Origin: Candidatus Eisenbacteria bacterium
GTDB lineage: Bacteria > Eisenbacteria > RBG-16-71-46
Length of the DNA stretch: 64,000 bases
Direction of reading: 5' to 3'
Assembly (NCBI GenBank): GCA_035712145.1
Contig: DASTBI010000221.1
Location: 1-64,000 of the forward strand
The position numbers were made by a program, and so were the translations under genes. This document shows, piece after piece, positions 42,359-51,149 of this stretch; within the stretch, counting starts at the first letter, position 1, and each line of letters begins with the position of its first letter. The notes under the pieces are model-generated. The model was given only the letters and a program-made list of their open reading frames with translations. It searched no databases and was not told where the DNA came from.

Positions 42359-44430
42359 GGCTTCGCTCCTACTGGGTGTAGCTCGTCTGAACCCGGTCGG
42401 CTCGTATCGAGAGAAGAGGATTGGGTGGACCCCGCCTTCGCGTAATAGATGGGGATCCGCAACGTCACGCACCGTCCCGTCCCCGGGACCTCTTCGCACT
42501 GCTCGCAATCGCACAGCTCGATCTCGAGCGTACAAGGCCCCCCGGCGAGGAAGGATGGCACGAGCAGAGTGATGTTCTGTTGATTCACGTAGGCGTGGTT
42601 GTCCACGAAGGTCAGGGGAGCGCCCTGGAGGTCCTGGCCGATGACCTTCAGTTTCGTCCGTAACATGATGTTGGGGCTCGGGCCGCCGGGCGGCGTGTTG
42701 CTTCCGGGCAGAAACGGGTCGGTGTCTCCGGCGATGATGCGCAGATCCCAGAGGAGCGAGGTGAAGGTATCGACGACCGCCGTGCGGGGCCGGAACAAGG
42801 GATGCCCGGTCTCGAAGTACGGCGGCTTATCGACGTAGAAGGCCATGACCAGAGGGCGGAGAGCCTGCTCTGCCGGAGTTGCCGTGCCGTTCTCGACCCG
42901 GGTCACGAGGTCGCGTCCATCCGTCACTCTTCGGTCACGATCTCCGTCGGCATCCTCCGCCTGCATGACGACGAAGGCCCGACCCGCCTGGAAGATCGGA
43001 TGATAACCCGCGATCCGCTGAAGGTTGAATACATCGTTGGGGTCGTAGATCGGGTAGAGCCCGCTCAAGGCGGTACGGCTGGGCTGATTCCCGGGCGTCA
43101 GCGACATGGTCACGACCGACTTGAAGCCGATGGGTGAGCCGTTGGCGGGCCCGGGCACCAGAACCGGCCCGTCCTGGGCGATGAACTCCGGGAACTTGTA
43201 GTTCCCATCATCGTCCTTGTCCCGCATGATCGGATTCACCTTCACCGCGTATCTCGAATCCTTGTCGTAGCCGCCCCCATGGATCACCAGCCACGAGTTG
43301 AGGTGGACCGTGTCCCCCTCTTGCCGGACCCAGACCGTGTCCTTCCAGATCTCCAGGAACGTCCGCCGGCTCGTCCGAGATGCCGGGAGGATGAAGGTCG
43401 AGTCCTGGCTCATCAGACTGCCCTGGATCGGCCCCTGCAAATGGCCGCCGAAGAGCGTCGTGTAGCGCTCGCCGTTGGGCTTGCTGAAGAACGAGGGACT
43501 GTTGCGATCGGGCCCGGACCACCAGGTGTCCGGCGAGTAATTGAGCTGGAAGCGGCGCGTGCTGTCCCGTGTGCCGAACGCCTGATCGACCGCGCGCAGC
43601 ACGAAGATCTTCCGGCCTGGCGCCGGGGGGATGGTGTCGCTGGGCGGGATTCCGTCGTTGTAGGTGACCTCGGTGACCTCGGGGCCGACCTCGATGAACC
43701 GGGGCTCATCGAGCTTGTAGCGAAAGCCCGTGACCACCGTCTGCGCGATCTGGACCTCGCCATGCCACTTGATGCGGATGGTCGAGCGTGCGGGACAGGT
43801 GTCTCGCGGCGTCGGATTCTGAATGTTGTCCACGTCGGTGACGTATACGGTGTCCGCTCTGGCGGTCACGCCGCCCCCCGGGCTGGGGATGTAGATGGTG
43901 CCGACGCAGCGGCACTCCTCGATCACCGGGATGGGCGGGAAGCGATCCTGCGAATTGAAGATGAACCGCGCGGGTGTGGGGTCGGGCTTTCCGAGGTTGT
44001 CCACCGAGTAGATGTAGAAGGCGTGCTGGCGGTCGGGGATGTCCTCGGCGACGTTGAAGATGAAGAAACTGTCGGTCTTGGTCGTGAAGTGGTAGTCCTG
44101 CGGCTTCGGACCCGGGAGCTGCGGAAGGAAGGGCTGACCGGGCAATGGCCTGGGAATCGTCTCCACGACGGCCCAATAGAATCCGGAAACCGCGCCGTCC
44201 CTGTCGGATCCCGCCCAATAGACATGGAAGCGGACCGGGATCGTTCCCGGGAACGGGAAACCGATGATCTCCCCGCGCTCATTCTTGACCGTGATGGTGT
44301 CCGACGGTGCCGCGGTGATCCAGGTTTCCGGGGCTTGGTTTCTGTCGATGTTCGGGGTCAGCGGACTCCTGCATCCGATTCCCACATATGCCAGCAATAG
44401 AAAAAGAACAACCCCGACACGCAAGCGCAT
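42355..44430 (-). CDS. Large lipoprotein of the surface island (first of pair)
   Basis: A 691-residue lipoprotein with signal peptide and lipobox (VVLFLLLAYVGIGC, Cys20) and a GGAGGG ribosome-binding site 8 nt before the ATG. The mature N-terminus NQAPETWITAAPSD and the domain VYWAGSDRDGAVSGFYWAV match the corresponding parts of the downstream lipoprotein, so the two arose by duplication. The middle and C-terminus are further Ig-like beta-rich segments with a Cys-rich end (ELCDCEQCEEVPGTGRC). The pair is transcribed from the possible promoter at 44472-44500. Probably outer-membrane components; partner unknown. Confidence 0.75.
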   Translation of the reverse strand: MRLRVGVVLFLLLAYVGIGCRSPLTPNIDRNQAPETWITAAPSDTITVKNERGEIIGFPFPGTIPVRFHVYWAGSDRDGAVSGFYWAVVETIPRPLPGQPFLPQLPGPKPQDYHFTTKTDSFFIFNVAEDIPDRQHAFYIYSVDNLGKPDPTPARFIFNSQDRFPPIPVIEECRCVGTIYIPSPGGGVTARADTVYVTDVDNIQNPTPRDTCPARSTIRIKWHGEVQIAQTVVTGFRYKLDEPRFIEVGPEVTEVTYNDGIPPSDTIPPAPGRKIFVLRAVDQAFGTRDSTRRFQLNYSPDTWWSGPDRNSPSFFSKPNGERYTTLFGGHLQGPIQGSLMSQDSTFILPASRTSRRTFLEIWKDTVWVRQEGDTVHLNSWLVIHGGGYDKDSRYAVKVNPIMRDKDDDGNYKFPEFIAQDGPVLVPGPANGSPIGFKSVVTMSLTPGNQPSRTALSGLYPIYDPNDVFNLQRIAGYHPIFQAGRAFVVMQAEDADGDRDRRVTDGRDLVTRVENGTATPAEQALRPLVMAFYVDKPPYFETGHPLFRPRTAVVDTFTSLLWDLRIIAGDTDPFLPGSNTPPGGPSPNIMLRTKLKVIGQDLQGAPLTFVDNHAYVNQQNITLLVPSFLAGGPCTLEIELCDCEQCEEVPGTGRCVTLRIPIYYAKAGSTQSSSLDTSRPGSDELHPVGAKP

Positions 44431-44471
44431 CAGCGCCCTCCAAAGCCCAGTCTTGTAAAGGGAGTGCTCGA

Positions 44472-44500
44472 AGGCTATCCGGGCTACAGAGCTCCGTCAA
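44472..44500 (-). promoter_or_regulatory. Possible promoter of the lipoprotein pair
   Basis: On the minus strand TTGACG (44500-44495), a 17-bp spacer and TAGCCT (44477-44472) lie 41 bp upstream of the ATG at 44430. The -35 is strong, the -10 moderate. The same TAGCCT -10 follows the TTGACA box upstream of HU. Confidence 0.45.
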
Positions 44501-44549
44501 GCCTCAAATGCCCCAATTGGCGGGGTTTGGAGAGGGCTGCGAGGCAGCA

Positions 44550-44592
44550 GGGTTGCCCTGAACCGCCGGGTTGCCCTGAACCACCGGGTTGC
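44550..44592. repeat. 18-bp intergenic tandem repeat
   Basis: Two units of GGGTTGCCCTGAACC(G/A)CC at 44550 and 44568 and the start of a third at 44586. A 17-nt diverged copy (GGGTTGCCCGAACCGCC) lies at 44654-44670. The region 44431-44837 has no gene; it holds this repeat, a promoter candidate and a terminator. Confidence 0.8.
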
Positions 44593-44779
44593 GTTTCGGA
44601 CTCGCGTCGCCTCCGCATCCTGCTCCGGCGCGCCCCCCTCTCGACGGGCGACCGGGTTGCCCGAACCGCCTGGTTGCGGTGAAGGACCGTCCGCAGACGG
44701 CCGCAGCCAGGGATGGCGGAGGCCGGGCTCCAGCAACCGGGCGTTCAGGCCATCCTGTCGAGGCTTGGCAGACGCCATA

Positions 44780-44814
44780 AAACGCCGATGGGCGGGGATT
44801 GCTCCCCGCCCATC
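44780..44814 (-). terminator. Intrinsic terminator of the giant surface-protein gene
   Basis: On the minus strand GATGGGCGGGGA, a GCAA tetraloop (GNRA type) and TCCCCGCCCATC form a perfect 12-bp stem, followed by GGCGTTTT. It begins 23 nt after the stop codon at 44838. Confidence 0.9.
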
Positions 44815-44837
44815 GAACGTTACTCGACTGAAGGTGC

Positions 44838-47800
44838 TTAGTTCGCCAGCACCGCCAGCTTCTTCTGGCTCGTCCAGGACGAAGTCTTGAGCTGGTAGAA
44901 GTACACACCGCTCTTGACCTTCGCGCCCGCGTCACTCGTCCCATCCCAGACCACCACGTGCTCGACACCGGCGGTGAAGTTGCGATCAGCCAACGTCTTC
45001 ACCACACGACCGGTCACGTCGTAGATCTTGATGTTGACCTTGTCGGCCTTCGACAGCCCGAACGCGATTCGGGCCTGGCCGGAGTGCATCGGGTTGCTGG
45101 ACTTCAGGTTCATGTACGACAGGAACGCGGAGCCATTGCCGTTCTCATTGCCATCGCCCACACCAACGGGCGCGCCCTGAGGTCCGCAGAACCCACCGGC
45201 CACGATCGTCAGAGCCTTGAAGATGTAGGCCCTGAGTCCCGCGTTGCTGACCGGCAGAATCGGAGCGCCGCTCGTCGCGCTGTAGGTAATGATGCCGCCG
45301 ATACGCTGGATACGCGAGCCATCCAGATACGAGATGTGCTCACGGGCACCTGCGTTCGGGGCGTAGACCGACGCGACGTACGGGCCGGATGCACCCACGT
45401 TCTCGTGCAGGACCTGAGCCGCTGCGGTCGGAACCGCGGCGTTCACGTTCAGCACGTCGTTTTCGAGACCGCAGCCGTCGCTGAGGCCGAACTTCATGCC
45501 GGAGAGGCCGAAGCCAGCACCCGCGACGTCGAGGGCCGAACCAGACACCGGATCATAGTTCGCCACCTGCTTCGGGTTGCTCGAGAAGGTCCGGTAGACA
45601 GGGCTTCTGAGGCTGGCACCGAAGTACGCGCTCAGGAATCCCGCGCCGCCGGTCGGACCGCCCGGATTCGACAGGTCTTCGCAGAAGCCGGCGCCGATGA
45701 CGAACACCGAGCGAGGCTTCGCGGTCCCCGTGGGGATCGCCGCGAAGTCGTTCAGCATTGCCATGTCGTCGTCGGTACGGTTCGGAATACGACCGAAGAA
45801 GCTGGTCGTGATCGAGCCCGTCAGGAAGACCATCGTCCGGTACCAGTTCCGCAGCATGTCGCCGGTGGGACCGGTACGGGCACCCTTGCCTGTGATGAGC
45901 TCGCCGGCAAGAGGCTGGAACGCGGAGCGATTCGAAAGCCAGGCGGCGCCCGTCGTCTGCGACTCGCCAGCGGTGGTGTTCCACAGATCCCAGTACGACC
46001 CCGGCTGTCCGCCGTTGTCGCGACGGGCGATCGAGTCGTCGCTGCCGATGCTGCCGTCGTCGGCGTTCAGGATGACGCCCTGATCGCCGCGAGCACGCCA
46101 CCCGTTGTGGGCGCCGCGCTTGTTGGCATTGGTGAGACCGATCGAGTCCGCGACCGAGACGAAGAAGAACTCGTCGAAGGTGCGGTCATGAACGTCGTCC
46201 ACCAGCATGCACGCCATGCCCACGCCACCCACGCCCCAGGCCGCATCCTTCCAGCGGTCCGGAAGCACGCTGAAGTGGTACCAGCGCGCCGCGTCGGCGA
46301 AAGCGTTGAACACGAAGTTCGTGTCAGGCAGGTAGTCCACCGGAGCCGAAGCGCCCGGCGAACGGCGGAAGAAGTACTGCACGTGGGCGCCAGGCGTCAG
46401 CAACCCATCCGGAATGATCTTGGTGTATTCGTACGTCCGGCCCGGCGGCAAGCCGTTCTCGGAAGGCGATACGCCCGAAGTGAGGTCAGACGTCCACAGC
46501 GGCGGATACGCCGAGAAGGACGTCGCGCCGCAGATCATGTTGCACGTCGCGGCAGACGACGTGCTGGCGCAGCCCGTGCCGCGGCCCAGCGAAGGATCCA
46601 CCACGAAGCAGCGGTTCTTCGCCTGACCGAGGACCGTGTACTTGGGATCCAGCTCGTGGTAGTTCGACACCCACTGGCCAGCGTCGAGCACAGGGAGATT
46701 CGTTCCCAGGTTCAAGCACGGGAACAGGTTCGACTCGAGCGTGTCCATGCGGGCGCTGTTCCACTTGTTCGGATCCCAGTTGTTGCCGTTCAGATGACCA
46801 GGACCCGACACGCCGTTGCCGCCCGTTCCGAACGCGCCGTTGTTCGCCATGTAAGCCCCAAAGAACTTCTGGGTGGCGGTCAGCGCGCCGTTGCCAGGAT
46901 CGGCCACGGTTGCCGCGGCCGTGCTGGTCGGGATGCGACGGATGCCGCTGTTCCGGTTACCGATCGTCACGTAGTTGCCGACACCCGGAAGGATGCGGAA
47001 CACGAGGTCGACGCGGATATTGGGCACCACACCGGTCTGCACCCAGCACGAGTCGCCCTGGATCGAGGGCCTGGTGAGACCGATGTTCGCAACGTGAGCA
47101 TTGAAGCCGCTCTTCACGTGCGCCGCACAGGTGTCGAAGTTCGTACTCGTGAAGTTCGTCGTGCTCGTCGCCGGGAAGGCGTCCGAGTACTTGTACCACG
47201 GTGACACCGCGAGTCCAGCCGGCGGCGGCACGTCGATCAGAGCGAAGCTCAGGTTGTCGACGTGGTTGCCGGTGAGAACGTTCGGCGACACCGGTGAGCA
47301 CGTGTTCGCGTCGTGCGAGAAAGTGAAGCAGCGCGACAGGAACTGGAAGTAGACACGAATCGAGTCCGGAATGCCGTTGGCGTTGGTCGAAAGGATCAGA
47401 CCACCGGTCTTCGGCGAGAAGGCCGTGGTGAGGCACGCGTTCACCGACTGGAAGAAGATCGTCAGCGCGTGGCGAGTCTCACCCCAGACCGTCAGACCGT
47501 TCCTCTGGCGGGCCGGATAGGCCTGCATACCGATCGAGAAGAAGTTGCCGTTCACGTTCCCGCGGAACCCTGGGCTGTGGTAGTCCCACGCCAGGATCCA
47601 GTCGGTCGCGTCGGCAATCTCAGAGTCGATACCCTGGCCGTTGTAGTCCCCCGGGCCATTCGACTTGAGATTGATGGTCGGCGAAGCCACCCAACGAGCG
47701 CGGTCCTGAGACGGACCACCGAACAGACCGCCTGGCTTCTCCTGGTTGTCGTGGTCGCCGCCGGTCAGCACGTTGCTGATCATGTTGCACTGCCGGTTGG

Positions 47801-49466
47801 CAGCGGAAGGATCAGCGAAGTTCGGCGTGCTGCACGGGTCGTTCCAAGGAGCCGCCTGGCTGCCGAGGCTCGGGTCGACGCTGTGCACGTGGGCGTAGAT
47901 GCCCGGCGGCTTGCCCGTGGACTTCCAGGCGAGCGTCGCCGGCGTCCCCGTGCTGTTGTCGACGGAGTTGGCGTTCTCGAAATCACCGAAGTCGACGAGG
48001 TTGCCGCCGCCCTGGGTGATGTTGACGTTGTCGATGATGGCCGCGCCGCGGGTGCCCGACGTGAAGCCGGCGGCTGCGCCGTAGTCTTCGTCGTCGTTGC
48101 CGCGGTTGGTCTTGACGCGGAACACGACACGCACCGTGCTCCCCGCCGCGCCGGCGCCGATCGCCGTGAGCTGCGCGTTCGTGATGTTCACGTTCGCGTG
48201 CGCCGGGGTGATCGTGCCGTCCGCCGCCATGGTGCCGGTCACGCCGGCCACGGAGGCGATCTGGATCATCTGGGTCAGGCCGCCGGAGTTGTCCAGACGG
48301 AGGACCTCGGAGAACCAGCGACGCTGCGGGTCATAGACCGGAGCGATCGAAAGGTCCGCGAACCGGCAGTTGGCATCGTCCACCGGACGACCGATGTACA
48401 CCATGAAGGAGTCCACCGGACCGCCTTGCGTCGCTTCCGCGTCGGTCGCGCTGATGAAGTTGCCGTCGTTGGCCGCGACGGTCTTCGTCGGGTCCTTGTA
48501 GAAGTAGCCGATGCGCTGCTGGGCCGTTCCACCACGGACGCGCGACATGGCGGTCGCGTAGTCGAACTGCACGTTCACCGTACCGGTGTTCGGCAGGACG
48601 ATGTCCTGGTAGAGCATCTGGTCCCACTGCGAACCGTAACCGGGGAAGTTCTGGTCGGTTCCCGTGATGGACTGGGAGCCTTGCTGGAAGTACGAATTAT
48701 TCCCGCGGTACGAGACGATCGTCTGGTTGAAGGCATTTCCGGTGATCGGGTCGACGTGGGTCATGTCGCCCTGGCCACGGAGACCGCACCAGGCCGATGC
48801 ACCACCGCCGATCGGCTTCCATTCGACGTCCGGACCAGGAACCACGGCGCCCGTGTCCGCCAGGCCGGGAATGTTGTTGCCGACGTCCCGGTGCCAGTAA
48901 CCCGTCACACCGAAGGTCCGCTTGGGCGAACCCTGGTTGATGACGTAGTTACCGAAGTTGCCGTAGTCGAGGCCATAGAACGGACGAACTCTGTCGTTCA
49001 CGTTCACGGCATCGCCGCTCTGGAACGGGCGGGCGAGAGGCCACCAGCCCATGAGTGAATCGTCCTCAGCGGGCCGGGCCGGGAAGCTCCCCTGCGCCGG
49101 AGTCGCCGCACCGAAGTGATCGAAGTCCCAGACGCCGTTGTAGTGCGTTCCGGGTCCGATGCCGGGGCGGTAATCGCCGCGGCCGACGCGATAGGGTCCG
49201 TAGCCACCGGTTTGGATCGAGGCATTTCCAAGAACGTTTCCGTTCTTGTCGCGGGGACGCCACGTGGCGTCACCAATGTGGCCGATCCAGACCGTGTCCG
49301 GGTCGTTGACGTCGCTCGTGCGCAGCCGGCTGGCCTTGGAGACGAACTGCCGGTATTCCGGCATGCCGTTCGTCATCTCCTCGATGTCCGCAAGGACATC
49401 GGCCGCCGGCAGAGCGAACATCAGGACGCCGAGCAGTGCAAAAATCAACTGATACGGCTTCCTCAT
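44838..49466 (-). CDS. Giant secreted surface protein (1542 residues)
   Basis: A 1542-residue exported protein. A GGAGGAAG site 8 nt upstream and the signal peptide (YQLIFALLGVLMFALPAADVLA) fix the ATG at 49466; a frame extending to 49649 lacks any signal. The mature protein is Gly/Asn/Asp/Ser-rich and apparently beta-stranded, with scattered Cys pairs, suggesting an extended extracellular protein, but I recognise no named domain before the last 90 residues. Those form a FlgD-like/type IX-like module (VNIKIYDVTGRVVKTLADR, VKSGVYFYQLKTSSWTSQKK) usually needed for export and anchoring. It has its own consensus promoter, a leader of about 300 nt and a strong terminator, so it is a monocistronic, probably highly expressed gene; an S-layer-like or adhesive role is inferred. 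Confidence 0.8.
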   Translation of the reverse strand: MRKPYQLIFALLGVLMFALPAADVLADIEEMTNGMPEYRQFVSKASRLRTSDVNDPDTVWIGHIGDATWRPRDKNGNVLGNASIQTGGYGPYRVGRGDYRPGIGPGTHYNGVWDFDHFGAATPAQGSFPARPAEDDSLMGWWPLARPFQSGDAVNVNDRVRPFYGLDYGNFGNYVINQGSPKRTFGVTGYWHRDVGNNIPGLADTGAVVPGPDVEWKPIGGGASAWCGLRGQGDMTHVDPITGNAFNQTIVSYRGNNSYFQQGSQSITGTDQNFPGYGSQWDQMLYQDIVLPNTGTVNVQFDYATAMSRVRGGTAQQRIGYFYKDPTKTVAANDGNFISATDAEATQGGPVDSFMVYIGRPVDDANCRFADLSIAPVYDPQRRWFSEVLRLDNSGGLTQMIQIASVAGVTGTMAADGTITPAHANVNITNAQLTAIGAGAAGSTVRVVFRVKTNRGNDDEDYGAAAGFTSGTRGAAIIDNVNITQGGGNLVDFGDFENANSVDNSTGTPATLAWKSTGKPPGIYAHVHSVDPSLGSQAAPWNDPCSTPNFADPSAANRQCNMISNVLTGGDHDNQEKPGGLFGGPSQDRARWVASPTINLKSNGPGDYNGQGIDSEIADATDWILAWDYHSPGFRGNVNGNFFSIGMQAYPARQRNGLTVWGETRHALTIFFQSVNACLTTAFSPKTGGLILSTNANGIPDSIRVYFQFLSRCFTFSHDANTCSPVSPNVLTGNHVDNLSFALIDVPPPAGLAVSPWYKYSDAFPATSTTNFTSTNFDTCAAHVKSGFNAHVANIGLTRPSIQGDSCWVQTGVVPNIRVDLVFRILPGVGNYVTIGNRNSGIRRIPTSTAAATVADPGNGALTATQKFFGAYMANNGAFGTGGNGVSGPGHLNGNNWDPNKWNSARMDTLESNLFPCLNLGTNLPVLDAGQWVSNYHELDPKYTVLGQAKNRCFVVDPSLGRGTGCASTSSAATCNMICGATSFSAYPPLWTSDLTSGVSPSENGLPPGRTYEYTKIIPDGLLTPGAHVQYFFRRSPGASAPVDYLPDTNFVFNAFADAARWYHFSVLPDRWKDAAWGVGGVGMACMLVDDVHDRTFDEFFFVSVADSIGLTNANKRGAHNGWRARGDQGVILNADDGSIGSDDSIARRDNGGQPGSYWDLWNTTAGESQTTGAAWLSNRSAFQPLAGELITGKGARTGPTGDMLRNWYRTMVFLTGSITTSFFGRIPNRTDDDMAMLNDFAAIPTGTAKPRSVFVIGAGFCEDLSNPGGPTGGAGFLSAYFGASLRSPVYRTFSSNPKQVANYDPVSGSALDVAGAGFGLSGMKFGLSDGCGLENDVLNVNAAVPTAAAQVLHENVGASGPYVASVYAPNAGAREHISYLDGSRIQRIGGIITYSATSGAPILPVSNAGLRAYIFKALTIVAGGFCGPQGAPVGVGDGNENGNGSAFLSYMNLKSSNPMHSGQARIAFGLSKADKVNIKIYDVTGRVVKTLADRNFTAGVEHVVVWDGTSDAGAKVKSGVYFYQLKTSSWTSQKKLAVLAN

Positions 49467-49522
49467 TTTGGACTTCCTCCACCCTCGCATCGGGGACATA
49501 CGAGGTCTTCCGAGAAACCGCA

Positions 49523-49540
49523 TGGCGTCGGATGACGCCA
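49523..49540 (-). promoter_or_regulatory. Leader hairpin near the giant gene start
   Basis: TGGCGTC (49523-49529) and GACGCCA (49534-49540) form a perfect 7-bp stem with a GGAT (minus strand ATCC) tetraloop, about 57 nt upstream of the ATG at 49466. A role in initiation or mRNA stability is possible. Confidence 0.45.
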
Positions 49541-49683
49541 CAAGGCACGTGTTGCGGTACCGCTGCGAGAATGCCTCGGGCCTTGTGTGCGAATCCTCCT
49601 TTCCGCTACCGGCGCAGCCGTTGGCAGAAGGCGACGCGGCAGAGCCCAACTTGCGTGATGTCTTTCCAATGTGGCGCCACAGA

Positions 49684-49705
49684 TCGAAGCCGCTGCCAGC
49701 TTCGA
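49684..49705 (-). promoter_or_regulatory. Leader hairpin in the 5' untranslated region
   Basis: TCGAAGC (49684-49690), an 8-nt loop and GCTTCGA (49699-49705) form a perfect 7-bp stem inside the predicted leader of the giant gene, about 70-90 nt after the expected transcription start. Confidence 0.45.
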
Positions 49706-49780
49706 ACCGACAGCACCGCGGAACTGGAGGTGCTCTACAGGGGATACTTCAGGGGTGCACCAGATGCCCTAGTGGCTGAC

Positions 49781-49809
49781 AATCTAGGGACTTCTGCCTC
49801 AGGTGTCAA
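49781..49809 (-). promoter_or_regulatory. Consensus promoter of the giant surface-protein gene
   Basis: On the minus strand a perfect TTGACA -35 (49809-49804), a 17-bp spacer and TAGATT -10 (49786-49781) precede the gene. The -35 box overlaps the stop codon of the upstream ABC ATPase gene. Transcription would start near 49774, giving a leader of about 300 nt. Confidence 0.8.
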
Positions 49810-51149
49810 TGGGTTTTTAAGTCAATATGGGCACTTACGGGCTGTTTTCTCGAATTGAGATCGACGACTCGACCACCAAGGGACACCAACCAGTCGCAGT
49901 CCTGGGTCGCGATCAGCACCGGCCGAGATGCGGCGCGTCTGGCAATGAGACTACCGAGCAAGGCCTTGCGAGCGGGGTCCAGGCCGGCTGATGGCTCGTC
50001 CAGAGCGTAGAGGCAAGCGGGAGCGATCAGGGCCGACACGACCTCGAGCAATCTCTTCTCACCCGTCGACAGCGACCAGGTTCGCCGCGCCGACCATGAC
50101 TCCAGGTCGATCCCCAGACCCTCGAGCGCCTTACCGGCGAGATCGACCGCCTCGGGGCGTGGAACCCCTCTCGCCACTGCCGCATAGACCACTTCGGACT
50201 CCGGGCTCTCCTCGAAGATCTGAAGCTCCGGATATTGAAGGGTGGTGATGGGTGGCGGATCGGTCGTAATCGACCATTTCGCTTCCACTTGAGGGATTGG
50301 CGAATGGCCGGACACGGCGCCGAGGATGACGCTCTTCCCGATCCCGTTTCGTCCGATGATTCCGGTGACTCCTCGCGCTGGAACGCTGATCTCGATCGCA
50401 TGACTGATCGAGACCCGGGGTGCGTTCGAGGCTGGCTCCGGGGTGGGGCTCACCCGGATCCGGACGCTCTCGGCTCCGGCGGCGGGGGCCGGAGCGACTG
50501 GGGGCCGACCTGGAGGCGAAGGGCCCACCTCGATCGTACGGGTCGCCCGGTCCAGCTCCTCTTCGAGCTGGGTGACCCAGACCACCGCCATCCCCTCCGA
50601 CGTCCTCCGGGCCACCTCGTCCAGGACTCGCCGCCTCGTCTCGGCATCGAGATGCGCGGTGGGCTCGTCGGCCAGGAGCAGCCGTGGCTCCGTGACCAGC
50701 GCGGCCCCGATGAGCACCCGCTGCTGCCACCCGGCGGAGAGCTTCGTGGGATCGGTCTCCAGCTCTTCATCGAGCCCGAGCCGTTCGGCCCAGCGCCGGA
50801 CCCGGACGCTCACCTCGTCGCCAGCGACTCCCAGATTTCGGAGGCCAAAGGCCATCTCGTCGAAGACGGTGTGCTGGAGGATCTGGGTGCTCGGATCCTG
50901 GAGCACGATCCCCATGTCCGGGCGGAGGCCCCCCGGCTGACCGTCGAGGGACCTTCCCTCGAAAGTGATCTCCCCCTGGGTCGGCCATAATCCCGCGAGC
51001 CCCAGCAGCAGGCTGCTCTTGCCTCCGCCATTCCCCCCGGTGACGGCCACCCACTCACCGGCGGACACCGACAGGGAGAGGTTCTCGACCACGGGGCGCC
51101 TTGACCCAGGAGGGATCACGCTCAGTTCCCGGGCAACGAGAAGGCTCAT
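49806..51149 (-). CDS. Double ABC ATPase (fused energy-coupling-factor type)
   Basis: A 447-residue protein with two ABC nucleotide-binding domains. The first has Walker A GGNGGGKSS, the Q-loop of IVLQDPSTQILQHTVFDE, signature KLSAGWQQR and Walker B LLLADEPTAHLD. The second has GRNGIGKSV, signature SLSTGEKRLLEV and Walker B LYALDEPSAGLD. The TQIL/VFDEMAFGLRNLG segment is typical of EcfA/CbiO ATPases, so it resembles fused EcfA1-EcfA2 for vitamin or metal uptake. No EcfT or substrate-binding gene is beside it. The ATG overlaps the larC stop (ATGA), suggesting a link with nickel-cofactor synthesis; substrate unproven. A 103-residue N-terminal extension frame is a shadow of larC. Confidence 0.85.
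   Translation of the reverse strand: MSLLVARELSVIPPGSRRPVVENLSLSVSAGEWVAVTGGNGGGKSSLLLGLAGLWPTQGEITFEGRSLDGQPGGLRPDMGIVLQDPSTQILQHTVFDEMAFGLRNLGVAGDEVSVRVRRWAERLGLDEELETDPTKLSAGWQQRVLIGAALVTEPRLLLADEPTAHLDAETRRRVLDEVARRTSEGMAVVWVTQLEEELDRATRTIEVGPSPPGRPPVAPAPAAGAESVRIRVSPTPEPASNAPRVSISHAIEISVPARGVTGIIGRNGIGKSVILGAVSGHSPIPQVEAKWSITTDPPPITTLQYPELQIFEESPESEVVYAAVARGVPRPEAVDLAGKALEGLGIDLESWSARRTWSLSTGEKRLLEVVSALIAPACLYALDEPSAGLDPARKALLGSLIARRAASRPVLIATQDCDWLVSLGGRVVDLNSRKQPVSAHIDLKTH

Noticed and set aside
44431-44837. Possible small gene between surface units
   Set aside because: No frame has a ribosome-binding site and conserved composition; the stretch is explained by a terminator, repeats and a promoter.
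44838-49649. Longer start for the giant surface protein (49649)
   Set aside because: The added residues lack a signal peptide or ribosome-binding site and lie in the predicted leader; the ATG at 49466 has both.
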